Shown here one piece after another: positions 1 through 6,400 of a DNA stretch of 11,761 nt (within the stretch, counting starts at the first letter, position 1; each line of letters opens with the position of its first letter). Origin of the DNA: Chloroflexi bacterium RBG_19FT_COMBO_48_23. GTDB taxonomy: Bacteria; Chloroflexota; Dehalococcoidia; GIF9; UBA5620. The notes beneath the pieces were generated by a model that saw only the letters and a list, made by a program, of their open reading frames with translations, ran no database searches and had not been told where the DNA came from. The translations under genes and the position numbers were made by a program. The DNA lies in the NCBI GenBank assembly GCA_001795315.1, contig MGOH01000075.1:1-11761 (forward strand), read 5' to 3'.

Positions 1-2
1 AA

Positions 3-125
3 GCATTGATTGGCTATCTGGCTGTTTCATCGGTAGTTAATTATAGCCCGTGGGTAGCGGTGAAGTCCATTCTTGGGATGAGTCATGGCCGAGTATTATA
101 TAGGTACAAGCGGCTGGCATTATGA
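3..125 (+). CDS. Possible C-terminal fragment of an upstream membrane protein (partial)
   Basis: This frame is open from the left edge to a TGA at 123-125 and encodes about 40 residues. A hydrophobic stretch (ALIGYLAVSSVVNY...) is followed by a basic tail (GRVLYRYKRLAL), as at the C-terminus of a membrane protein. It would overlap the start of the DUF72 gene by 41 nt, which is longer than usual. An open run of this length is not rare by chance, and I do not recognise a family. The call rests only on the hydrophobic-then-basic composition and on the absence of any other explanation for bases 1-84. Confidence 0.2.
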   Translation, partial: ALIGYLAVSSVVNYSPWVAVKSILGMSHGRVLYRYKRLAL

Positions 126-816
126 GCACTGGCGGAAGCTTTTCTATCCTGAGAAGCTAGCCAGGCCGAAATGGCTGGAATTTTATGCTCAGCATTTTAG
201 CACCGTGGAACTAAATAACAGCTTCTATCGGTTTCCTTCGGAAAGAGCTTTTATAAATTGGCGGGAATCTTCATCCAGAGGTTTTGTCTTCGCTGTTAAA
301 GTCAGCCGCTTTATAACTCATATAAAGAGGCTGAAGAATGCGGAAGAGTCGATGCAGAGCTTTTTAGCGCGAGCTGATTTTCTGCAAGGTAAGCTCGGAC
401 CGCTGCTGTATCAGTTGCCGCCAACCATGAAGCGTAACGATGGAACATTGGAGGCCTTCCTTTCTATATTACCTCGCCAGTATCGCCATGTTTTCGAGTT
501 TCGCCATGAGTCCTGGATCGATGATGGTGTTCTCAATATCCTGAAGCGATATAATGCCGGCCTGTGTGTCTTCGATATGCCTGACTTTACCTGTCCTGTG
601 GTAGCTACGGCTGATTTCGCCTATGTGCGGTTTCACGGCAGCACTGGCTTATACTGGAGCTGCTATAGCGATGAGGAGCTTTCATATTGGGCAAAGAAAA
701 TCGCTGAACTGGGAAGAAATCTGAAAGCTGTTTATATTTATTTCAACAACGATGCCGGCGCTTATGCAATAAGGAATGCCAAAAGTCTGGCCCAGCTTTT
801 AGGCATACAGCAATAA
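85..816 (+). CDS. DUF72 (YecE-like) family protein
   Basis: Full-length member (243 aa) of the DUF72/YecE family, a TIM-barrel-like fold of unproven biochemical function. Family landmarks run in order: YIGTSGW near residues 5-11, VELNNSFYR at 41-49, KVSRFITH at 72-79, GPLLYQLPP at 105-113, FEFRHESW at 137-144, VRFHG at 181-185 and YIYFNND followed by an A...NA box near the C-terminus. The start gives the standard opening just before YIGTSGW. The ribosome site is weak (GGGA at 75-78, six bases before ATG). The protein is soluble, with no signal peptide. It stands alone on the plus strand and is convergent with uvrC. The family assignment is secure; the substrate and reaction are unknown. Confidence 0.93.
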   Translation: MAEYYIGTSGWHYEHWRKLFYPEKLARPKWLEFYAQHFSTVELNNSFYRFPSERAFINWRESSSRGFVFAVKVSRFITHIKRLKNAEESMQSFLARADFLQGKLGPLLYQLPPTMKRNDGTLEAFLSILPRQYRHVFEFRHESWIDDGVLNILKRYNAGLCVFDMPDFTCPVVATADFAYVRFHGSTGLYWSCYSDEELSYWAKKIAELGRNLKAVYIYFNNDAGAYAIRNAKSLAQLLGIQQ

Positions 817-827
817 TCCAGTCCCCA

Positions 828-847
828 GGCGACCTTAAAAAGTCGCC
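828..847. terminator. Small hairpin between convergent genes, possible terminator
   Basis: A perfect 6-bp stem (GGCGAC 828-833, GTCGCC 842-847) encloses an 8-base loop in the 56-bp gap between the DUF72 gene and uvrC. Its position between convergent genes fits a terminator. No T-tract follows on either strand, so it is not a classical intrinsic terminator and could be incidental. Confidence 0.3.
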
Positions 848-872
848 ACTACAGAGAATGAATAATCCTGAA

Positions 873-2684
873 TCACAGGTATTCCTTCACTTTCTCAGCC
901 AGTTTGGTTGTTATTCCTGTTGTTGTGGCCAGATCGTCTATCGATGCCTCTTTGATGCCCCTTACCGAGCCGAATTTTTTGAGCAATGCCTTCTTGCGCT
1001 TAGAGCCGATGCCCGGGACGCTATCCAGAGCCGAAGAGATGACCTCCTTGTGCCGTAGCCTTTGATGATAGCCCAAGGCGAAGCGATGGGCTTCGTCTCT
1101 AATTCTTTGCAGCAGGTACAACGCTGCGGAAGTCTGCGGGATGTCAAGCGGGTCAGGTTTGCCGGGTATGAATACCTCCTCCTTTTCTTTAGCCAGGCTG
1201 GCAGCAGGAATGGAGTCCAACTTCAATTCCTTCATTACTTGCAGTGCAGCATTGAGATGGCCTTTGCCGCCGTCGATGAGAAGCAGGTCGGGTATTATCG
1301 ACCATTTCTCGTCAGTAGCCAGGGACCGCCTGAAACGTCGTCTTAATACCTCCTGTATCATGGCATAGTCATCTATGCCGGCTACCGATTTGATTCTGAA
1401 GCGCCGGTAATGTGCCGGCTTGGGCATGCCTTTCTCAAAAACAGCCATGCTGCCGACTGCTAGATTGCCCTGGATATTTGAGATATCGTAGCCCTCTATT
1501 CTCAGCGGGATTCCGGGCAAGTTGAGTCTATCCTTCAGCTCTTCTAACACGAGAACGGATTCTATGAGAGTCGATTGTTTTGCCTGGTACAAAGCCAGTC
1601 CCTGCCGGGCGTTTTCCACGACTATGTCCATTAACTGTTTTTTGCTTCCCTGGCGCGGCACATGTAACTTGACTGATGCGCCTCTCTGATTCGCCAGCCA
1701 TCTGGTTATAACCTCAGATTCATCGGTAGGGTACTGGAGCAAGATTAGAGGTGGTATTGAGGAGGCTGAGGCATAGTATTGCTTGATAAAGCTGGCTATT
1801 ATCTGGCTCGGTTCCTCATCCCGGATTCCGTCCAACAGGATATAGTCACGGCCGATGAGTTTGTTGCTGCGGATGAAGAAAATCTCTACGTAGGCAAGGT
1901 CTTTTGTTTGTGCCAGGGCAATAGCATCCAGGTCACCTTTTACGGTGACGGCAATCCTTTGTCCTTCGATAACCTCTTGTATAGCCTGAATCTGGTCGCG
2001 GAGCAAGGCTGCTTTTTCGAACTGGAGTTGCTGCGAGGCTTTTTTCATTTTGTTTTTGAGGTCTCGAATAACCAGTTCCTGCTTGCCTTCAAGAAACAGG
2101 ACAACCTGATTTATCATCTCCTGATAATCTTCCTTGCTTATAGCACCGATGCATGGCCCCAGACAACGGTTGATGTGATACTCCAGGCAGGGCTTGGTAT
2201 CTTTGCCTGTTATTGTCTTGTTGCAGGAGCGAAAGGGGAAGATTTTCTTTATTAACCTTAATGTCTGGCGTAAGGAGCTGGCACCGGCGAAGGGGCCGAA
2301 ATACCTATCCCCGTTTTTATGGAAACGACGCGTAATGCGGATGCCTGGCCAGTCATTTTTTACTTCTATTTTAAGGTAAGGAAAGGTTTTGTCGTCCTTC
2401 AGGCGCACATTGTAGCTGGGGCGGTATTTCTTAATCAGGTTGCATTCCAGGATGAGGGCTTCCTGTTCCGAGTCGGTAACTATGGTCTCGAAGTCGCTTA
2501 TACTGGCTACCAGCTTTTCAAGCTTGAATGATAGTTTGGTACTGGGGCTGAAGTAAGATCTCAGCCGGTTACGCAGGCTGGCTGCTTTGCCGACATAAAT
2601 TACTTTACCCTGATTATCTTTGAAAAGATATACTCCGGGCTTTGCCGGCAGTGTTTTTAGCTGTTCCTCGATATATGTAAGCAT
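873..2684 (-). CDS. uvrC: Excinuclease ABC subunit C (UvrC)
   Basis: UvrC makes both the 3' and 5' incisions around DNA lesions marked by UvrA and UvrB in nucleotide excision repair. The 603-aa protein has the full domain order: a GIY-YIG nuclease at about 13-92 (GVYLF, then VIYVGKA), a cysteine cluster C154/C166/C174/C178 matching the family's Fe-S site, a UVR motif that binds UvrB at about 202-237, an RNase H-like nuclease with D400 (EGYDISN), D471 (DGGKG) and H533 (EAHRFA), and C-terminal helix-hairpin-helix repeats (SVPGIGSKRKKALL...FGSVRGI). Length and catalytic residues are normal. The start is the first ATG of the frame and gives the usual opening (EEQLKTLPAKPGVYLF). No clear Shine-Dalgarno precedes it, and the predicted promoter implies a leader of about seven bases. 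It is a single gene, divergent from the recombinase gene. Confidence 0.97.
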   Translation of the reverse strand: MLTYIEEQLKTLPAKPGVYLFKDNQGKVIYVGKAASLRNRLRSYFSPSTKLSFKLEKLVASISDFETIVTDSEQEALILECNLIKKYRPSYNVRLKDDKTFPYLKIEVKNDWPGIRITRRFHKNGDRYFGPFAGASSLRQTLRLIKKIFPFRSCNKTITGKDTKPCLEYHINRCLGPCIGAISKEDYQEMINQVVLFLEGKQELVIRDLKNKMKKASQQLQFEKAALLRDQIQAIQEVIEGQRIAVTVKGDLDAIALAQTKDLAYVEIFFIRSNKLIGRDYILLDGIRDEEPSQIIASFIKQYYASASSIPPLILLQYPTDESEVITRWLANQRGASVKLHVPRQGSKKQLMDIVVENARQGLALYQAKQSTLIESVLVLEELKDRLNLPGIPLRIEGYDISNIQGNLAVGSMAVFEKGMPKPAHYRRFRIKSVAGIDDYAMIQEVLRRRFRRSLATDEKWSIIPDLLLIDGGKGHLNAALQVMKELKLDSIPAASLAKEKEEVFIPGKPDPLDIPQTSAALYLLQRIRDEAHRFALGYHQRLRHKEVISSALDSVPGIGSKRKKALLKKFGSVRGIKEASIDDLATTTGITTKLAEKVKEYL

Positions 2685-2697
2685 TCTGCTGAAGTTT

Positions 2698-2727
2698 ATT
2701 GTAGCATTGGGTGGGGAAAGTAGACAA
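2698..2727 (-). promoter_or_regulatory. Predicted sigma70-type promoter of uvrC
   Basis: Read on the minus strand, TTGTCT (2722-2727) and TACAAT (2698-2703) are separated by 18 bp. TGC directly before TACAAT makes it an extended -10. Initiation would fall near 2691, about seven bases before the uvrC ATG at 2684, giving an almost leaderless message. This agrees with the lack of a Shine-Dalgarno there. It is a prediction from sequence only. Confidence 0.45.
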
Positions 2728-2757
2728 AAAGTCTTAAAAGTAGATAAAAACTCTTGA
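2718..2757. repeat. Imperfect 2 x 20 bp tandem repeat in the uvrC promoter region
   Basis: Units 2718-2737 and 2738-2757 match at 17 of 20 positions, with a period of about two helical turns. Both carry AAGTAGA, an A-run and a CTT end. The first unit contains a perfect inverted repeat, AGAC-5-GTCT, and the second a degraded version, AGA-7-TCT. Unit one covers the predicted uvrC -35 box. The arrangement resembles a pair of operator sites, but no regulator is identified. Confidence 0.5.
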
Positions 2758-2795
2758 AAATGTCATTTATATACGTAGCTTTGATGATTGTGTTG

Positions 2796-2804
2796 TGCTA
2801 GAAT
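2796..2804 (+). promoter_or_regulatory. Possible extended -10 promoter for the recombinase operon
   Basis: TGC-TAGAAT (2796-2804) is an extended -10 match 17 bases before the recombinase ATG. No convincing -35 box lies 16-18 bp upstream. Initiation near 2811 would leave a leader of only about 11 bases. This is a weak call based on one box. Confidence 0.27.
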
Positions 2805-2821
2805 AGGCAGGGCGTTGTGAA

Positions 2822-3691
2822 ATGGAAGAAGACATAAAGTCATTCCTGGATTACTTAATCAACGAGAAGAAATGCTCCCAGAACACTTTGGCAGCTTATC
2901 ACAACGATTTGACTCAACTGGCTGAATATGTAAAATCGGAGAACGCAGCAGCCGGACGAGACCTTTCGGAGCCCAGGTTGAACGCTGAGCTCCTGTCGGG
3001 TTATCTGCATAGCCTTAGGGATAGAAAGTACAAGTCATCTACGGTGGCTCGCAAGATAGCTGCAGCTAAATCCTTTCTTAAGTTTATGGTGGATAGGGGC
3101 AAGCTGAGAGGCGATTTAGCACCTAATCTGGCCTCGCCTCATGTAAGCAAACATCTGCCTAAACCCTTATCTGTTTCCGAAGTCCGTCGCCTATTATCGG
3201 AACCAGTAAAACTTTCCACCATCGATGCAAAGAGAGATAAAACAATGTTGGAGGTGCTTTATGCCACTGGCTTGAGAGCCAGTGAACTGATGGCGTTGAA
3301 CACGCGGGACATCGATTTGAGGAAGAACACGGTGAGGTGCCTGGGGGAGGGTTCAAAGTCCCGAGTTATTCCTATAGATTCCTCGGTGTCACGGCTCATT
3401 AAAGAGTATATCGATGTCGTTCGCCCTGATTTATTAAGCAATGAAAAGGAAACAGCTTTGTTCCTCAATCGCCGTGGTGAACGTCTTACCCGGCAAGGCT
3501 TCTGGCAGATTGTTCAGGGCTATGCTGATAAGGTCGGGCTTAGAGGTAAGGTGACGCCTCGCAGTTTGCGACACAGCTTCGCTGCCCATAAACTGAAGGG
3601 TGGTGCTGACCTGGAGTCTGTTCAGGAACTTCTGGGGCACGCCCATATTTCAACTACAAGGGCTTATACTCAGGTAGAGCTTCGTCCTTGA
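2822..3691 (+). CDS. Tyrosine recombinase, XerC/XerD type, with altered HxxR box
   Basis: Tyrosine recombinases of this class resolve chromosome dimers at dif, or integrate mobile DNA, through a 3'-phosphotyrosine intermediate. The 289-aa protein has an N-terminal SAM-like core-binding domain (about 1-100: KKCSQNTLAAYHNDL, SSTVARKIAAAKSFLKFM) and a catalytic domain (about 115-285). Visible active-site residues are R152 (ATGLRASEL), K179 (GSKSRV), R250 (SLRHSFAAH), H273 (LLGHAHISTT) and Y282. Where most family members have His at the start of HxxR, this one has Arg (R247, codon CGC). It also ends seven residues after Y282, whereas Xer proteins usually carry a longer tail. There is no phage or transposon gene beside it, and its length and layout favour a housekeeping Xer. 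XerC cannot be told from XerD or a XerA-like single recombinase here. AGGG at 2809-2812 is a usable ribosome site. Confidence 0.85.
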   Translation: MEEDIKSFLDYLINEKKCSQNTLAAYHNDLTQLAEYVKSENAAAGRDLSEPRLNAELLSGYLHSLRDRKYKSSTVARKIAAAKSFLKFMVDRGKLRGDLAPNLASPHVSKHLPKPLSVSEVRRLLSEPVKLSTIDAKRDKTMLEVLYATGLRASELMALNTRDIDLRKNTVRCLGEGSKSRVIPIDSSVSRLIKEYIDVVRPDLLSNEKETALFLNRRGERLTRQGFWQIVQGYADKVGLRGKVTPRSLRHSFAAHKLKGGADLESVQELLGHAHISTTRAYTQVELRP

Positions 3692-3736
3692 TATACAGCG
3701 CTAGAGATAAAATGATATATTTTTTGGAGTAAGATT

Positions 3737-3988
3737 ATGGGGAAAAAATCGCGACGTAAAGCTAAGCTTCGAGCGGCTGGCAAGCTAGCACCAAGAGCAC
3801 CAGTCGGACGTATTCATCCGACTAAACCGATGCTTGCATCTAAAGCAGCGGCTCCTTCGGTTGCATCAGCTATCTCGCCGGCTCAAGCAAGCAGCTATCG
3901 GTACATATTACCTGAGTTGCGGCTAATAGGCATCATTTCTGGCGCCCTATTTATAATACTTTTTATATTAGCTTTCATTCTCAGTTGA
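3737..3988 (+). CDS. Small basic single-span membrane protein, unknown function
   Basis: I do not recognise this 83-aa protein. The N-terminus is strongly basic (MGKKSRRKAKLRAAGK), the middle is rich in Ala, Pro and Ser (about 31-52), and residues 62-82 form one hydrophobic span (IGIISGALFIILFILAFIL) ending at the C-terminus. This suggests a C-tail-anchored protein with a positively charged, presumably cytoplasmic, head. GGAG at 3726-3729, seven bases before the ATG, is a strong ribosome site and supports a real gene. It lies 45 bp after the recombinase and 19 bp before the methyltransferase on the same strand, so it is probably in their operon. The basic head might bind nucleic acid or acidic lipid; this is inference only. 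Confidence 0.75.
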   Translation: MGKKSRRKAKLRAAGKLAPRAPVGRIHPTKPMLASKAAAPSVASAISPAQASSYRYILPELRLIGIISGALFIILFILAFILS

Positions 3989-4007
3989 AGCCTAAGGTAG
4001 CAAGTGT

Positions 4008-4646
4008 GTGGGTTTAGAGACAGCTCGAGCCAGACTGTTCGGTTGTCTGCGGCACGAGATTCGTGATAAACGTGTGCTGTCAGCTATGATACGCGTGCCC
4101 CGAGAGCGTTTTGTATCACCTGACCATTACTACGCAGCTTATGAAGACATGCCCTTGAGCATCGGCTTTGGGCAGACTATTTCTCAACCTTTCATCGTGG
4201 CTTTGATGACTCAAGCTTTGGGGCTTAAGGGTGAAGAGAAGGTACTGGAGTTAGGTACTGGAAGCGGCTATCAGACAGCGATATTAGCTGAGCTGGCTAA
4301 ATGGGTGGTCAGCATCGAACGAATTCCCCAGTTAGCTGAGTCGGCCAGGCGGGTTCTGAGCGAGCTTGGTTATAAAAATTTCGAGATTCACACATCCAGT
4401 GAGGCTTTAGGCTGGCCAGCCGGAGCGCCATATGATGCCATAATAGTTACCGCCGGTGCTCCACGTGTCCCTGATGTATTGCTTGAGCAGTTGGTATTAG
4501 GTGGACGATTGGTCATCCCCGTAGGTTCGAGATGGGAACAGGATTTGCTCAAAGTCACCAAGCGAAAGAGAAAGCATCTGGTCCAGAGTCTGGGTGGCTG
4601 CCGCTTCGTACCTCTTATCGGGCCGGGTGCATGGGAAGATGGTTAG
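4008..4646 (+). CDS. pcm: Protein-L-isoaspartate O-methyltransferase
   Basis: Pcm uses S-adenosylmethionine to methylate the alpha-carboxyl of L-isoaspartyl residues, starting their repair in aged cytoplasmic proteins. The 212-aa length is normal. The family box GQTISQP (residues 55-61) carries the substrate-site Ser, and SAM motif I is VLELGTGSGYQTA (79-91). Later family landmarks include YDAIIVTAGAP, GGRLVIPVG and the terminal FVPLIGPGAW. The start is GTG at 4008, chosen because AAGGTAG (3994-4000) lies seven bases upstream and the product begins at the usual distance before the RVPRERFV segment. It follows the small membrane protein by 19 bp and appears to be the last gene of that operon, ending convergently with the Fe-S gene on the other strand. 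Confidence 0.93.
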   Translation: MGLETARARLFGCLRHEIRDKRVLSAMIRVPRERFVSPDHYYAAYEDMPLSIGFGQTISQPFIVALMTQALGLKGEEKVLELGTGSGYQTAILAELAKWVVSIERIPQLAESARRVLSELGYKNFEIHTSSEALGWPAGAPYDAIIVTAGAPRVPDVLLEQLVLGGRLVIPVGSRWEQDLLKVTKRKRKHLVQSLGGCRFVPLIGPGAWEDG

Positions 4647-4716
4647 GAGTACAGCGTTCCTTTGGGGTTGAAGTCAAAGAAGCTAGATACTCGCTGCTAC
4701 ATCCTGGTAAATAATC

Positions 4717-5385
4717 TCATATGCCTGCTCTTGGTATGAAGATGGGGCCCACGCCGGGCTTGGCTACGAGGGAGCCTACGGGGCAAACGTGAACACAAGC
4801 CAGGCATGAGGTACAACCTGCTTCGGCTAAGGGCATACCAGAGAAAGTGCTGACCACAGTATCAATGCCCCTGAAGGCGAAGTCGAGTATGCCTGAGCCT
4901 TGTTGGTGACACACCCAAACGCATTTGCCGCATAAGATGCATTTATTGGGGTCATATGTGAACAGGGTATGGCTTGAATCTACAGGTAAATCTCGCGGTA
5001 TGCATCTGAGTCGCTTAGGCTTCAGTTTCAGCCCAAGGCGAGAGGCCGTATTTTGAAGCTCGCAGGTTCGGTTCTTGGTACAATTAGCACAATCAAGGCG
5101 ATGATGGCTGAGAAGAAGCTCGAAGGCGGTATTTCTGAGTCTTTTAACCTTCGGGGTATTCAGGTGAATTACCATGCCATCGCTGACAGGCTCGGTGCAG
5201 GCGGTGACCGGGGCGCTTCTGCCTTCTATTTCCACAAAGCAGAGGCGGCAGGAAGCAAAAGGTGTAACGGCTTCTCTTATAGCGCATAGATTAGGTATGT
5301 AAAGCCCGTTATCCAGGGCTGCCCACAGGATTTTGATCCCCTCTTTAGCTTTGACCTTAATGCCGTCAATGGTTAAATTAAGCAG
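4717..5385 (-). CDS. HoxU / NuoG-N-terminus-like Fe-S electron-transfer subunit, apparent CTG start
   Basis: This is an Fe-S protein of the type found at the N-terminus of NuoG and Fe-hydrogenases, or as separate diaphorase subunits such as HoxU. From the CTG start it is 222 aa, close to HoxU size. It shows a [2Fe-2S] site C34-x11-C46-x2-C49-x13-C63, a His-Cys cluster H95-x3-C99-x2-C102-x5-C108, and two 4Fe-4S motifs (C149/C152/C155/C159 and C191/C194/C197/C201). It should pass electrons between an NAD(P)- or ferredoxin-linked partner and a catalytic subunit such as formate dehydrogenase or hydrogenase. No ATG, GTG or TTG exists in frame between the upstream stop (5410-5412) and GTG at 5235, and a GTG-5235 protein would lose three of the four [2Fe-2S] cysteines. 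CTG at 5383-5385 has AGGAG seven bases upstream. It is the last gene of the mrp-iscU-mobB run. Confidence 0.85.
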   Translation of the reverse strand: MLNLTIDGIKVKAKEGIKILWAALDNGLYIPNLCAIREAVTPFASCRLCFVEIEGRSAPVTACTEPVSDGMVIHLNTPKVKRLRNTAFELLLSHHRLDCANCTKNRTCELQNTASRLGLKLKPKRLRCIPRDLPVDSSHTLFTYDPNKCILCGKCVWVCHQQGSGILDFAFRGIDTVVSTFSGMPLAEAGCTSCLACVHVCPVGSLVAKPGVGPIFIPRAGI

Positions 5386-5392
5386 CTCGTTG

Positions 5393-5397
5393 CTCCT
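5393..5397 (-). promoter_or_regulatory. Ribosome binding site that decides the CTG start
   Basis: The minus strand reads AGGAG, seven bases (CAACGAG) before CTG at 5383-5385 and directly after the mobB stop codon (5399-5401). Its strength and spacing match the AGGAG used by the IscU-like gene (6389-6393), which supports initiation at the non-standard codon. Confidence 0.65.
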
Positions 5398-5398
5398 A

Positions 5399-5959
5399 TT
5401 ATTTGGACTTTATGAAGCTATTTTCCAGGAAGTTGGCTATGCCTTTTATGTCGTGCAAGGAAAACTGTCTGACTTTGGTTTCCAGTGGTTCATCAGTGGC
5501 TATGGCTATGAGGTTGCTGATTTTACTAAGAAGTGGGCCGGCTGCCTTGCGGTGAATCTCCAGCTTGGGTGCGTTGCTTTGCTTAAAACCTTCGGCGAGA
5601 ATGATGTCATAATCCTCACCGACGATACGGGCTATCATGTTTAGCTCGGGTTCTTCAGTAACCGGTTGTATTAACACAATCTGGTCTGGGGAGGCGATGG
5701 CTGTAGCAGCACTGCCGGCTTTAATGTGACGCCAGCTATCCTTACTTGGTTTATCAAAACTTAGACTATGAGCGGAGTGTTTGATAGTGGCCACGCGGTA
5801 GCCCTGTGACTTTAGCTCCGGAATCAGCTTTTCAATGAGCGTGGTCTTCCCTGATTTCGATTTACCTACAACTGATACTATTTGAGGCATCAATTTAACT
5901 GTCTTGGAAGAGGATGTAGTATCTTTCGGCTTTAGCATTTTCTGTAGGCCTTTTTCCAT
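5399..5959 (-). CDS. mobB: Molybdopterin-guanine dinucleotide biosynthesis protein MobB
   Basis: MobB is a P-loop GTP-binding protein that assists MobA in attaching GMP to molybdopterin, giving the dinucleotide cofactor used by formate dehydrogenases and related Mo/W enzymes. From the first ATG it is 186 aa. The core starts at about residue 24 (MPQIVSVVG), with Walker A G32-K-S-K-S-G-K38-T, then HSAHSLSFD, the DSWRHIKAGSAA segment and LAEGFK (121-126), all family landmarks. The start is uncertain: ATG 5959 overlaps the IscU-like gene by 28 nt, ATG 5938 (AAGG ten bases upstream) by only 7 nt, and ATG 5890 matches the usual family N-terminus but has no ribosome site. ATG 5938 is quite possibly the true one. 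MobA is not in the window. Confidence 0.9.
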   Translation of the reverse strand: MEKGLQKMLKPKDTTSSSKTVKLMPQIVSVVGKSKSGKTTLIEKLIPELKSQGYRVATIKHSAHSLSFDKPSKDSWRHIKAGSAATAIASPDQIVLIQPVTEEPELNMIARIVGEDYDIILAEGFKQSNAPKLEIHRKAAGPLLSKISNLIAIATDEPLETKVRQFSLHDIKGIANFLENSFIKSK

Positions 5960-6381
5960 GGTTCTTTTCTCATGGTTATGTAGTCCTGTATTGCTGCCTT
6001 GACTGTATTGGCGGCTAATAGGGCGCAGTGATGGTTGCCCTCAGGCAATCCACCCAGGGCTTCGAGGATGTCACTTTGACTGATGGCCAGTGCTTGTGTA
6101 ATATCCTCGCTCTTAACCATCTCTGTTGCTATGCTGCCGCAAGCAACGGTGGCGCTACAGCCATCTGTCCAGAAAGTACTGCCCACTATCTTGCCATCAT
6201 TTACTTTTAGCCATATCTTCATAGTGTCTCCACAGGGACCGGTTATCGAAGCAAAACCATCAGCGTTGTTAATTTTATCTGTATTTCTGGGATTCATGGC
6301 ATGGTCTATGACGGTTTCGGTATATGCTTTCTTCATCACTTCCATCACTTCTTTTTCCAGTTCATCGAATTTATCGGTCAT
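5932..6381 (-). CDS. IscU/NifU-type Fe-S cluster assembly scaffold
   Basis: IscU/NifU-N proteins hold a nascent [2Fe-2S] or [4Fe-4S] cluster before delivery to apoproteins. The 149-aa protein keeps the three ligand cysteines C50 (GPCGD), C75 (TDGCSAT) and C119 (HHCALLA), and D52, whose equivalent aids cluster release in IscU. A further Cys, C81, lies six residues after C75. Residues 1-18 precede the usual IscU opening (the family-typical segment VIDHAMNPRN begins at about 24). AGGAG at 6389-6393, seven bases before the ATG, makes the start firm. It lies 19 bp after the mrp-type gene and overlaps mobB, so co-translation is likely. No cysteine desulfurase gene is in the window, so the sulfur source is encoded elsewhere. 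Confidence 0.93.
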   Translation of the reverse strand: MTDKFDELEKEVMEVMKKAYTETVIDHAMNPRNTDKINNADGFASITGPCGDTMKIWLKVNDGKIVGSTFWTDGCSATVACGSIATEMVKSEDITQALAISQSDILEALGGLPEGNHHCALLAANTVKAAIQDYITMRKEPWKKAYRKC

Positions 6382-6400
6382 ATCCAGTCTCCTATTTGGT

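Noticed and set aside
1779..2255. A 158-codon open frame on the plus strand inside uvrC
   Set aside because: It lies wholly antisense to a full-length, motif-complete UvrC. Its translation shows no recognisable domain, so it is a shadow of that gene.
2754..2773. TTGAAA followed by TATATA as a plus-strand promoter for the recombinase
   Set aside because: The two boxes are only 8 bp apart, far too close for sigma70-type promoter recognition.
3674..3715. A possible frameshift that clipped the recombinase C-terminus
   Set aside because: Reading past the TGA in the same frame gives only seven codons to the next stop and nothing like the Xer C-terminal helix. The following gene has its own ribosome site, so a simple local frameshift is not evident, though read-level checking would settle it.
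4647..4716. A terminator in the convergent gap between pcm and the Fe-S gene
   Set aside because: I found no convincing stem-loop followed by a T-run on either strand in these 70 bases.
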